NCBI GenBank assembly: GCA_012270585.1
Contig: JAAXIB010000087.1
Coordinates: forward strand, 1-48,199
Direction of reading: 5' to 3'
Length of the DNA: 48,199 bases
Source of the DNA: Nitrospirales bacterium
GTDB taxonomy: Bacteria; Nitrospirota; Nitrospiria; Nitrospirales; UBA8639
Part shown: positions 40,895 through 48,199 of the stretch, one piece after another
Numbering within the stretch: position 1 is the first letter of the stretch
Layout: every line of letters starts with the position of its first letter
Notes under the pieces: generated by a model
Told to the model about the DNA's origin: nothing
The model's input: only the letters and a program-made list of their open reading frames with translations
The model's database searches: none
Position numbers and translations under genes: made by a program

Positions 40895-42217
40895 TCACCC
40901 TGCCGGCACACGTTCCGGGACGAGCACGAGATGCCAGGGAGGCACTTCTTCGCTCATGTGACGAAATTGTCGGGCGGCACTTCCGGCGGGCATGCCGGGG
41001 AAAACGGCGCCACGGCGGATTTCCACAAAACGGAAACGGTAGGGAACAGGTTTCCGTTCTCGAGGAGTTGTGCCTGTGGGGAGGGTCTGTCGAAGAGGGG
41101 TTACATCCGACAGGGTACAACATTCCCCAATTTTTAATGAAGCCAAGGCTTGATAAACGTGCCCGAAGACGTCAGGAAGTGTTTCTTTGGTGAAGACGAC
41201 GTCCGTGGGGCGCATGCCGGGATCTTCAACCAATTGAGCGAGGATTTCCCAAAACACTTCGTCATCAATAGCCGCGAGCACACAGAGGGCTCCGCGACGA
41301 GCCGCAAGGTTCAAAAGCGCGAGCGGACCTTGAATCACGAATTTCCAGTGCGGAAAAGTCAAAGCCTTTCCCCGATGCATGACTTCCAGGGCCTTCTCTC
41401 CGTGAACGCGAACCGTCCGATAATCGCCTTTGGTCCTGGTGAGGTGGAAGTGGATGGTTGTCGGGGATAACCGGGTGGGCTCATAGGCAAAGGTCGGCGT
41501 GGCCGGCGCGTGACAGGTCACCATGGTGTACTGAGCCAGCAGATGGGGCTGCGACGAAAGATCCATCATGTCGACGCCACCCTCAAACCGGAATTGAAGA
41601 TTAGCCTGAGGATATTGGGCAAATCGGCGAAGGCGCTCCGGGCTGGCGTGGTACGCGCCGCCCAATTGTGATCCGGGCCGGAGGCGATCCAGTGCATGAA
41701 GCGTGAGCGCTTTCCCACTGTGTTGCAATGAAGGAAGATAGTGATCCAGCAATTCTTCTTCAAACGATAAATCTCCTGCACCCAAATCGAGTAAAGACGG
41801 CTTTCCCACCTTAAGAAGAAGATCATAGGGCGATTCGGTCCGTTGCACGAAGGCTTCAACGTCATGAGGAGCGGGTCCGAACGACGAGGGTGCTTCTTCC
41901 CGGACGAGAGCAAAGTACACACACAACGCTCGAATCGCCTTTGTGGGAGGGAGGCCCGTTAATTCTTTGAGCCGGACAGGGTCGCCCCGACTTGCTGAGG
42001 CAGGGTTCAGGCCGGCAACCAACCCGTCTTGAAGCGTGCCGGGCAAAGGGCTCTGTCGGATGCGTTCCACGAGTCGATCCAGGGTGTGCGTCAGTCGGGA
42101 GCGATGGACCAGTTTCCTGGCAGACTCCCAGGCGACGGGATCCGAGGATTTGCTTTCCTTCAGGAGCCGGCGAAGTTGAGCAGGGTCTTGTGGCGTTGCC
42201 GATGCGGCTGCCGGCAT
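40895..42217 (-). CDS. Methyltransferase-like protein of unknown function
   Basis: 440 residues from the ATG at 42217; the frame is open upstream to a TTG at 42334, and no start has a clear ribosome binding site. The middle contains LLLKVGKPSLLDLGAGDLSFEEELLDHYLP, which resembles SAM motif I (LDLGAGxLxxE), followed by LTLHALDRLRPGSQLGG and, ~55 residues later, YTMVTCHAPATPTFAYEP. The N-terminus is helical (RRLLKESKSSDPVAWESARK). No known family recognised; a small-molecule or RNA methyltransferase is possible. It is divergent from the ChaN-like gene, so the promoters share the region around 42220-42320. Confidence 0.6.
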   Translation of the reverse strand: MPAAASATPQDPAQLRRLLKESKSSDPVAWESARKLVHRSRLTHTLDRLVERIRQSPLPGTLQDGLVAGLNPASASRGDPVRLKELTGLPPTKAIRALCVYFALVREEAPSSFGPAPHDVEAFVQRTESPYDLLLKVGKPSLLDLGAGDLSFEEELLDHYLPSLQHSGKALTLHALDRLRPGSQLGGAYHASPERLRRFAQYPQANLQFRFEGGVDMMDLSSQPHLLAQYTMVTCHAPATPTFAYEPTRLSPTTIHFHLTRTKGDYRTVRVHGEKALEVMHRGKALTFPHWKFVIQGPLALLNLAARRGALCVLAAIDDEVFWEILAQLVEDPGMRPTDVVFTKETLPDVFGHVYQALASLKIGECCTLSDVTPLRQTLPTGTTPRERKPVPYRFRFVEIRRGAVFPGMPAGSAARQFRHMSEEVPPWHLVLVPERVPAG

Positions 42218-42319
42218 GGAAGGTGGGCTCGACACGGCGGAAGCGTAGCCTTCGGTTTGATGAGGCGTCAAGATTTGCCGGAGCGATAGGTTGCGGTTGG
42301 ACACCCCCTGTGCTACACC

Positions 42320-43300
42320 ATGTGCATGCCGCAATTCGTCACGTACCGTCCCTGCAACGTGTTGGCGTTCGTGGGGTTTGCCTGTGGGGTCCTGGTGGCA
42401 ACGATTGCCTCTGCCACGGTCCCTTCCCCCGGCAACTATCGAGTCGGCCAGATCATTGAGCCGAAAAACAACACCACCCTGTCAGACTTGGAATTCCGCG
42501 CGATTCTCCAATCGGTTGATATCATCTATATCGGCGAAGCGCATTACACACCCTCTCACGTGGCTGCCGCACTGCAGGTGCTTCAAAGCGTGCTCGGCGG
42601 AGGCCGAAAACCGGTATTGGGAATGGAAATGTTCAGTTGGGACGGGCAAGCCGGGCTTGATCGTTACCTCAGGGGGATGGTGACATCGACGGAAGACTTT
42701 TTAGCCGAATCCCAATGGCAGAGCAATTGGGGGGGGAAATATGCGGATTACTCGCCCCTTGTCGATTTTGCGAAAACCCATGGCCTGACGTTGCTGGGTC
42801 TCAATCCGCCACGTCCTCTTGTCAGGAACGTCGCGAAACAAGGACTCGCGGCCATTGGAAATGATCCGCAGGTGCAACGATGGACCATTCCCGTCCCGTT
42901 CCCTGCCGACGACCCTGAGTATCGACGAGTCATTTACGAGCAAATTGAACAATGTCATGCAGGATTATCAAAGGAGGTCTATGAGAAAATCTATGAAGCT
43001 TCCGTGTTTCGGGATGAAGGAATGGCGTCCGTCATTACGACGAGGGTCAAGTCAGATGCGCCTGAACCAATGACCTTTGTCAGTTATACCGGTGCCGGGC
43101 ATATCCAATATGGGCTTCCTGTTCCTAAACGAGTCAAACGGCAATTGGGAACTCCTGTCAAAGACGTAACGGTGTATCTCCACGCGCTGGACCCCGAACA
43201 CCCGGAGGACGTCGACCACTTGATCGACGAACGCATTGCGGATTACGTGTGGCTCACGACATTAGGCCCTCAAGGCAGGCAACCCCGGTGCGGGGAATAG
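42320..43300 (+). CDS. ChaN-family haem-binding uptake protein
   Basis: 326 residues with an N-terminal hydrophobic signal (LAFVGFACGVLVATIASATV). The Cofac_haem_bdg (ChaN/Tiki) domain starts VDIIYIGEAHYTPSHVAAALQVL, with the conserved GE-x-H, followed by PVLGMEMFSWDGQAGLDRYLRG, FAKTHGLTLLGLNPPRPLVRNVA and, near the end, SYTGAGHIQYGLPVPKRV. Family members bind haem at the cell surface or periplasm, or act as metalloproteases in the Tiki branch; the GE-x-H and the late G-x-G-H are the shared metal positions. No lipobox Cys in the usual place, so periplasmic rather than a lipoprotein. First ATG taken. Confidence 0.85.
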   Translation: MCMPQFVTYRPCNVLAFVGFACGVLVATIASATVPSPGNYRVGQIIEPKNNTTLSDLEFRAILQSVDIIYIGEAHYTPSHVAAALQVLQSVLGGGRKPVLGMEMFSWDGQAGLDRYLRGMVTSTEDFLAESQWQSNWGGKYADYSPLVDFAKTHGLTLLGLNPPRPLVRNVAKQGLAAIGNDPQVQRWTIPVPFPADDPEYRRVIYEQIEQCHAGLSKEVYEKIYEASVFRDEGMASVITTRVKSDAPEPMTFVSYTGAGHIQYGLPVPKRVKRQLGTPVKDVTVYLHALDPEHPEDVDHLIDERIADYVWLTTLGPQGRQPRCGE

Positions 43301-43376
43301 GAGCGTATCGCGCTAAGTAAAGGACGATCCTGGGAGCGAAAATTGTCTTCACGAAGCAAATGCAAGGAGGAAAAGA

Positions 43377-43622
43377 ATGGGAGATCCAGTGATGATTGCG
43401 CAACGGATGCCTTACGTGCTGGAGATGGAGCCCGGCAAGTATTATTGGTGTCGGTGTGGCCGATCCAAGACGCAACCTTTTTGCGATGGTTCGCACACGG
43501 GCACGGAACATTCCCCGGTGGAAGTCGAACTCACCGAGAACAAACGAATAGCCTGGTGTGGATGTAAGCATACGAAAAAACAACCGTTTTGTGATGGAAC
43601 CCATTCAGACCTCGAAGAATAG
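43377..43622 (+). CDS. CDGSH iron-sulfur protein with two motifs
   Basis: 81 residues; AAGGAGG eight bases upstream of the ATG. Two full CDGSH motifs, C-x-C-x2-S/T-x3-P-x-C-D-G-x-H: CRCGRSKTQPFCDGSH (25-40) and CGCKHTKKQPFCDGTH (61-76). Each binds a 2Fe-2S cluster through three Cys and one His, as in mitoNEET-like proteins. Small soluble electron- or cluster-transfer protein. Follows the ChaN-like gene by 76 bases; a strong terminator follows. Confidence 0.93.
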   Translation: MGDPVMIAQRMPYVLEMEPGKYYWCRCGRSKTQPFCDGSHTGTEHSPVEVELTENKRIAWCGCKHTKKQPFCDGTHSDLEE

Positions 43623-43629
43623 CTTTGCC

Positions 43630-43657
43630 CTCTCTTGCCTCTTTTAAGAGAGTTTTT
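43630..43657 (+). terminator. Rho-independent terminator after the CDGSH gene
   Basis: Perfect 7-bp stem CTCTCTT/AAGAGAG with a nine-base loop, followed immediately by TTTTT. It begins eight bases after the CDGSH stop codon. Confidence 0.8.
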
Positions 43658-43722
43658 ATATAATCTTGGGATTCCGGACTGGAATGAAATCGTGTATTCT
43701 GCCTGATAAGGAGGATGAGACA

Positions 43723-43896
43723 ATGAAAAAGACCATGCAAGGGCTTCTTGGGGCGGCTTTCCTGGTTTTGGGAACCTCGCCCGTTTTTGCCAATGAACCA
43801 GGTGGTGGATATGAAGGTATCACCACTATGTACTATGCGATGATCGGCCTTGTTCTTGCCTATGGTGTGTGGGATATTTTCTTCAAAAAGGACTGA
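43723..43896 (+). CDS. 57-residue membrane peptide
   Basis: ATG at 43723 with AAGGAGG upstream (strong ribosome binding site). Begins MKKTMQGLLGAAFLVLGTSPVFA, a signal peptide that would be cut before NEPGGGYEG. A single transmembrane helix follows (MYYAMIGLVLAYGVWDIFF), with a short positively charged tail KKD. The mature protein would be about 34 residues with the N-terminus outside. Unknown family; small subunits of redox complexes look like this. It has its own unit: a terminator before it and a convergent gene after it. Confidence 0.7.
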   Translation: MKKTMQGLLGAAFLVLGTSPVFANEPGGGYEGITTMYYAMIGLVLAYGVWDIFFKKD

Positions 43897-43928
43897 CAAT
43901 CCACTGAACGTTGCCTCCTTTCAGGCCT

Positions 43929-44717
43929 CTACCTGGGGTGTGAAAGGGGGCTCTCCTTCTTGAGTAACGGTTCGATCACGTCAAAAACCGTTTGTGCGAC
44001 GATCCGATATCCTTCGGCGGTGGGATGGATGCCGTCGGCTTGGTTCAATTCCTTCCGTGCCGCCACTCCCTCAAGAAAAAAGGGGATTAAGGTCACCGAA
44101 TGGTCTTGAGCTAAACGCTCAAACGTAGACGCAAAGCCCGTGGTATAGGCCAGACCGTAATTCGGAGGAATCTTCATCCCTGCCAGCACGACCTCGACGC
44201 CTGCTTCCTGTAACCTTTCAATGATTTCCGTTAAATTCGAGGCCATGAGAGACAAAGGCTGTCCTCGCAAGCCGTCGTTTGCACCCAATTCGAGAATCAC
44301 CATCGACGGCCGGCTTTTCAGAATCCAGGCGAGACGGCGCAACCCGCCCGTCGTGGTGTCCCCACTGACGCCGGCATTGATGACTTCATGGTGATACCCT
44401 GCTTCGCGCAGGCGACGTTGCAGTTGAGCAGGATACGATTGGTCGGGAGAGACCCCCAGTCCGGCGGTGAGACTGTTCCCGAACGCGACGATTCGTGGGG
44501 AATCTGCTACAGCGGGACCTGAAGCATTCGAAACGTTAGAAGACGAAACGTTGCGTGCAGGTTGCGTTTCCTCTGACGGCAGAACAGGCTCTTTGGGTTC
44601 ACATCCTCCCACTCCCGACGCGAGCAGGAGAATCGCTACGGCTATCCGGAGCCATCGTCCCGGTTGCCTGAATCGTTGGGTTGCGAAACGGTAGAGAGCG
44701 TCAGGGTTCGGAGCCAT
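43929..44717 (-). CDS. SGNH-type esterase lipoprotein (TesA-like)
   Basis: 262 residues from the ATG at 44717; the frame is open far upstream, but that sequence overlaps the ABC gene's region on the other strand. Signal and lipobox: AVAILLLASGVGGC. Esterase blocks: RIVAFGNSLTAGLGVSPDQSYP (block I, with Asn in place of the usual Asp in GDSL; Ser is the nucleophile), NAGVSGDTTTGG (block II), LELGANDGLRG (block III) and ADGIHPTAEGY (block V, Asp and His). It hydrolyses esters or thioesters in the periplasm. It is divergent from ybbA-ybbP as tesA is in Escherichia coli. Confidence 0.88.
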   Translation of the reverse strand: MAPNPDALYRFATQRFRQPGRWLRIAVAILLLASGVGGCEPKEPVLPSEETQPARNVSSSNVSNASGPAVADSPRIVAFGNSLTAGLGVSPDQSYPAQLQRRLREAGYHHEVINAGVSGDTTTGGLRRLAWILKSRPSMVILELGANDGLRGQPLSLMASNLTEIIERLQEAGVEVVLAGMKIPPNYGLAYTTGFASTFERLAQDHSVTLIPFFLEGVAARKELNQADGIHPTAEGYRIVAQTVFDVIEPLLKKESPLSHPR

Positions 44718-44721
44718 AGTG

Positions 44722-44727
44722 TATAAT
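44722..44727 (+). promoter_or_regulatory. Possible -10 box for the ABC operon
   Basis: Exact TATAAT, 49 bases before the ABC ATPase start. No good -35 hexamer at 16-18 bases upstream. The same AT-rich patch could serve the divergent esterase gene (TATTAT on the other strand), which would then have a very short leader. Confidence 0.35.
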
Positions 44728-44775
44728 AGACTGCTTTGATGAATATTTTCCAATAGGGAAAAGACGGTTCGGGCG

Positions 44776-45453
44776 ATGATTCGCGTTGAGAATCTGATCA
44801 TGCAACTCCGGGGCGGAGGCCACATGGTGTCCATCCTCAAGGGGTTGAGCTTTGAGGTCCCGCGCAAGCAAATGGTGACCATCGTCGGCCCATCGGGGAG
44901 TGGGAAATCCACCTTGCTGGGCCTGTTGGCCGGATTGGATAAACCCACTGCCGGTTCCATCCAGTTGAACGGCCAGGAGATCACGACGTGGACCGAGGAT
45001 CAACTGGCTCACTTTCGCCGTCAGAACATCGGGTATCTTTTTCAGTCGTTTCATCTGATTCCCACCCTGACGGCCCTGGAAAACGTCATGCTTCCCTTGG
45101 AACTGAGCAGCGATGGAACTGCGAAGGCTCGCGCCCGGGACTTGTTGGAAGCCGTGGGGCTGCAAGACCGTCGGGACCACTATCCCACCCAACTCTCCGG
45201 AGGCGAGCAACAGCGCGTGGCGGTAGCGCGAGCCTTTTCCTGCCGTCCTCCCATTTTGCTGGCGGACGAGCCAACCGGGAATCTGGACAGTGCGACCGGG
45301 CAACTCGTGATTGATTTGTTGCTCAGGCTCCATCGCGATCAGGGGAGCACGTTGGTCCTCGTCACGCATGATCCCACGCTTGCCGAACAAACGGAAAGAA
45401 TCATTACGCTTCACGATGGCACGATTGTGTCAGACAAGCTGGTTCGTTCTTAG
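44776..45453 (+). CDS. ybbA: ABC transporter ATP-binding protein (YbbA/LolD type)
   Basis: 225 residues, one nucleotide-binding domain. Walker [17 protein letters not shown] (~37-52), Q-loop [24 protein letters not shown] (MacB/LolD-class feature), signature [16 protein letters not shown], Walker [14 protein letters not shown] and switch His in [13 protein letters not shown]. Class known to pair with FtsX-type permeases that move or extract envelope lipids or peptides without bulk transport. The permease starts four bases after its stop codon. Confidence 0.95.
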   Translation: MIRVENLIMQLRGGGHMVSILKGLSFEVPRKQMVTIVGPSGSGKSTLLGLLAGLDKPTAGSIQLNGQEITTWTEDQLAHFRRQNIGYLFQSFHLIPTLTALENVMLPLELSSDGTAKARARDLLEAVGLQDRRDHYPTQLSGGEQQRVAVARAFSCRPPILLADEPTGNLDSATGQLVIDLLLRLHRDQGSTLVLVTHDPTLAEQTERIITLHDGTIVSDKLVRS

Positions 45454-45456
45454 CTC

Positions 45457-48126
45457 ATGCAGCTTACACAATTACCGATTTCGTTCCTGATGGCGTGGCG
45501 GGAAATCCGGGGCAGTTGGCGTCAGTTTATCTTCTTCCTGGCGTGTTTGGCCGTCGGGGTCGGAGCCGTGGTGGGCATTGAATTGTTTGCGACGAACGTG
45601 GAAGCCCTCATTCTCCGAGACGCGAGAAGTCTCCTGGGCGGCGATCTGGAAATTCGGGCAGCCCACGAATTGAGTGAATCCGGGAGAAAGACGTTGCTTG
45701 CCCTCCGGGAACGCAACGTCGATGTCACACACGTGAGGGAACTCGTGGCAATGGCGGCCGTTCCTTCGGTGGAAGAGGCTCAAACACCCAATGTCCAAGC
45801 CACCCAGTTGGTTGAACTCAAAGCCGTTGAAGAACAGTACCCGTTGTATGGGAAAGTAGAAGTGACCCCTCCTCAGCCCCTCCATTCCTCACTTGCACCC
45901 ATCGAATCGTCCTGTCCGGCACGTCTCTGCTTCGGTGCCGTGGTGCAGGAATCCTTCCTGATCAGCCTTGGGATTCAGATTCACGATCATGTCAAAATCG
46001 GACAGGCTTGGTTTGTCGTGACGGGGATTCTCGTCAAAGAACCGGATCGTGTGGCCACGGCTTTCAGCTTGGGTCCACGAGTCCTTATCTCCCGGCAAGC
46101 GTTAGGAGCGACGGATCTGGCGAAGCCGGGAAGCCGCATTCGTGAGCGCTACTTGCTTCGCGTTCCGGAATTGCTGGCCCTTGGTCCTCTCAGGGGTGAA
46201 CTGCAAGGACGACTCGGCCCGGAGGGGGCCAATGTCTCATCGTATCGTGACGCCCAACCGCGGATCCGGAGATTCTTGGATCAGCTTACCATCTATATGG
46301 GACTTATCGGCCTGACGTCACTGTTTGTGGGCGGGATCGGTATCGCCTGCACCATTCATGGATTCATGCGACACAAGCTCACGATCGTGGCGATTCTGAA
46401 GACCTTGGGGGCTGATACCGGCCTGCTGATGAGGGTGTATCTGATGCAGAGTCTGTTCATGGGGTGCCTTGGCAGTCTGGGTGGCGTGGCGTTAGGGGTT
46501 GGACTGCAACGGCTGTTGCCCGTGCTCCTGGGTGACCTCATTCCAGTTGCCATCAGCAGCCAGGTCACCGTATTGCCCCTGGGTAAAAGCCTGCTTGTGG
46601 GAGCGTTGACCACGTTCTGTTTTACGATGTGGCCGTTACTCACGATCAGGGAGATCCCGCCCGCGTTGGTCTTTCGACGTGAAGTGGAGCAGCATCACAC
46701 ATCGATACGGGCAGGTTCATGGTTCAGATGGATGTGGAACGCGTTGCTGGAGATCGTGCGAGACCGCCATCGGCTTGGGGCAGCCTTGATGATGGGGTGC
46801 GGCCTGACCATCCTGGCCACGTGGCAAGCGCGTTCACTTACGTTGGGGGCTCTCTTTATCCTTGCTTTCGGAACCGCAGTGGTTCTGCTTCAGGTTGGCG
46901 TGTTGGGGTTGCTGCACGGTCTGTGCAAACTTCCCCGTCCTCGTTCATTTGTGATCAAGCAGGCCTTGGGCAACGTGCAACGCCCGGGAAACTACACTCG
47001 CGGCATGGCCGTGGCGATCGGGGTAGGCGTCATGGTCATCGTGACGGTCGCGCTGGTGAAATCATCGTTGCTCGTCGCCCTTGGAGAACGCATCCCGGAG
47101 GATGCCCCGACGTTTTTCTTTATCGACATTCAACCGGATCAAAAGGAGCCGTTTGAAGAGATCGTGCAACGGGAAGCCCCTGATTCTCCGTACCGGCTCA
47201 CCCCCGTGGTTCGGGCGCGGTTGAGGGCGATTGACGGGCACGTGATTGATCCCGAAGAGTACAAGGGCAAACAGAATGGATGGTACTTCACCCGAGAGTA
47301 CGTGCTCACGACGCTCTCGACGCTTCCCCGGGATAATGCCGTGGTGAAAGGGAAATGGTGGGCGACTGATTCGGCAGACATGAGGAAAAGGGATCGCACG
47401 AATCAGGATGTCTCCATTCGCGTGTCGGTTGAGGAAGAGGCTGCCGGCAACCTTGGCGTGGATGTGGGGTCCACGCTCGAGTTCGCCGTTCAAGAGACTC
47501 CCTTGTCCGCCGTCGTCCGAAGTACGAGGAAGGTCGATTGGGGAAGTTTCTCCATGAATTTTTTCATGATTCTTTCACCGGGCGCGCTGGACGGGGCGCC
47601 GATGACCTACATTGCCATGGCGAAGGTTGAATCCGAAGAAGAAATGCCGCTCCAGCGCGCGCTTGTTCGAGCCCTTCCCAACGTGACGGCGATCAAAGTT
47701 GGTGACGTGCTGGCCAACGTGGCGAGGTTATTGGAACAGTTGGCCTGGGCCATTCAAGGCATTGCGCTGTTGAGCATGGTGAGTGGAGCGGTCGTCATGA
47801 CCGCGGCCGTCTCGTCGACACGGTACCGTCGTCTGTATGAGTCGGCCATTCTCAAGGCGATTGGCGGTACGCGGCGGATCGTCGTGGCTTCCTTTGCCGT
47901 GGAGTTTGCCCTGATTGGAGGCCTGGCGGGTCTTATCGGGGTGGGGTCGGCCAGTGTGCTCTCCTGGGCCATTCTGCATTTTTTCCTGGACCTCTCCTGG
48001 ACTTTTCAACCCATGGTTCTGGGCTGGGGGCTCCTGGCGACCCTCGGACTTGCCGTGGCTGTGGGATTTCTGAGCACCTTTAAAATTCTCGGCGAACCGC
48101 CGCTGGCCGTGTTAAGACAGGAATGA
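45457..48126 (+). CDS. ybbP: ABC transporter permease (FtsX/YbbP type)
   Basis: 889 residues. One N-terminal helix (FIFFLACLAVGVGAVVGIELF), a large periplasmic domain (~50-280), three FtsX helices (~280-430; LIGLTSLFVGGIGIACTIHGF, then KLTIVAILKTLGA), two helices around 450-500, a second periplasmic part with RMAVAIGV-type GMAVAIGVGVMVIVTVALVK, and a final FtsX block (~770-880; GIALLSMVSGAVVMTAAVSSTRYRRLYESAILKAIGGTRRIV). Ten-helix layout as in YbbP. Directly coupled to the ATPase; with the esterase, same arrangement as tesA-ybbAP. Ends 73 bases before the window edge. Confidence 0.93.
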   Translation: MQLTQLPISFLMAWREIRGSWRQFIFFLACLAVGVGAVVGIELFATNVEALILRDARSLLGGDLEIRAAHELSESGRKTLLALRERNVDVTHVRELVAMAAVPSVEEAQTPNVQATQLVELKAVEEQYPLYGKVEVTPPQPLHSSLAPIESSCPARLCFGAVVQESFLISLGIQIHDHVKIGQAWFVVTGILVKEPDRVATAFSLGPRVLISRQALGATDLAKPGSRIRERYLLRVPELLALGPLRGELQGRLGPEGANVSSYRDAQPRIRRFLDQLTIYMGLIGLTSLFVGGIGIACTIHGFMRHKLTIVAILKTLGADTGLLMRVYLMQSLFMGCLGSLGGVALGVGLQRLLPVLLGDLIPVAISSQVTVLPLGKSLLVGALTTFCFTMWPLLTIREIPPALVFRREVEQHHTSIRAGSWFRWMWNALLEIVRDRHRLGAALMMGCGLTILATWQARSLTLGALFILAFGTAVVLLQVGVLGLLHGLCKLPRPRSFVIKQALGNVQRPGNYTRGMAVAIGVGVMVIVTVALVKSSLLVALGERIPEDAPTFFFIDIQPDQKEPFEEIVQREAPDSPYRLTPVVRARLRAIDGHVIDPEEYKGKQNGWYFTREYVLTTLSTLPRDNAVVKGKWWATDSADMRKRDRTNQDVSIRVSVEEEAAGNLGVDVGSTLEFAVQETPLSAVVRSTRKVDWGSFSMNFFMILSPGALDGAPMTYIAMAKVESEEEMPLQRALVRALPNVTAIKVGDVLANVARLLEQLAWAIQGIALLSMVSGAVVMTAAVSSTRYRRLYESAILKAIGGTRRIVVASFAVEFALIGGLAGLIGVGSASVLSWAILHFFLDLSWTFQPMVLGWGLLATLGLAVAVGFLSTFKILGEPPLAVLRQE

Positions 48127-48199
48127 CAGCAAAGGAAATCGGGGTTCCAGGATCTTTGCTTTCGCCTTTGTCTTTATCTGTCATTCTTGTATGTGTTCA
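48127..48199. repeat. Dispersed repeat at the window end
   Basis: Fragments of the CTGTCATCC/GAGGATCCAG family (TCCAGGATCTTTGC, CTGTCATTCTTGTATGTGTT) as at 1770-1995 and 4700-4745. No gene. Confidence 0.5.

Overview
The window reads as a chromosomal segment of a Gram-negative, GC-rich bacterium. A TonB-dependent receptor, lipoproteins, a tesA-ybbA-ybbP-like block, a three-gene pyridine-nucleotide transhydrogenase, a cluster of HEAT-repeat proteins and many short dispersed hairpin repeats would fit a member of the Nitrospirota (Nitrospira-like). That placement is inference, because there is no rRNA or other phylogenetic marker gene apart from rpsU. No transposase, integrase, phage gene or CRISPR array is visible.

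Layout. 1-4137 (minus): the 5' two-thirds or so of a TonB receptor gene with a His/Asp-rich segment, hemD and a putative lipoprotein, separated by dispersed repeats. 4773-8177 (plus): a VOC-fold protein, an MBL-fold hydrolase with a PqqD-like middle, a PSP1/RicT protein and a DsrE-like protein. 8273-9174 (minus): endonuclease III and ribosomal protein S21.

9754-23810 is the accessory island and the most interesting part: a self-contained RiPP (ribosomally made, modified peptide) cluster of the NHLP/azole type. Plus strand: an HlyD-like adaptor, a C39-peptidase/ABC exporter and an NHLM-type ABC protein. Minus strand: two precursors with nitrile-hydratase-like leaders, a Gly-Gly site and octapeptide cores STSGWCCY and SDCTTSSY, an unrecognised protein, and a third leader-like peptide that has no core. 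Plus strand again: a fused leader-binding/YcaO cyclodehydratase, a SagB-type FMN dehydrogenase and a SAM methyltransferase. Together these can bind the leader, make thiazol(in)e/(methyl)oxazol(in)e rings from Cys/Ser/Thr, oxidise them, possibly methylate, cut after Gly-Gly and export. A conserved block of about 50-60 bp with an invariant GTCATTTGAC palindrome lies upstream of all three leader-type genes.

23892-28143 (minus): pntB, pntA2, pntA1 and an unknown protein. 28409-31263 (plus): a phosphatase-superfamily protein, a small exported protein and a HEAT-repeat protein. 31441-34932: a divergent osmoprotection pair, a fused glycine/sarcosine plus dimethylglycine methyltransferase (glycine betaine synthesis) and a BCCT transporter. 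The methyltransferase leader RNA contains a terminator with a competing antiterminator. 35221-39085 (plus): four more HEAT-repeat genes. Then ugd (minus), tRNA-Gly(GCC), a methyltransferase-like unknown (minus), a ChaN-like haem-binding protein, a double CDGSH protein, a 57-residue membrane peptide, a TesA-like lipoprotein esterase (minus) and the ybbA/ybbP ABC transporter up to the window end.
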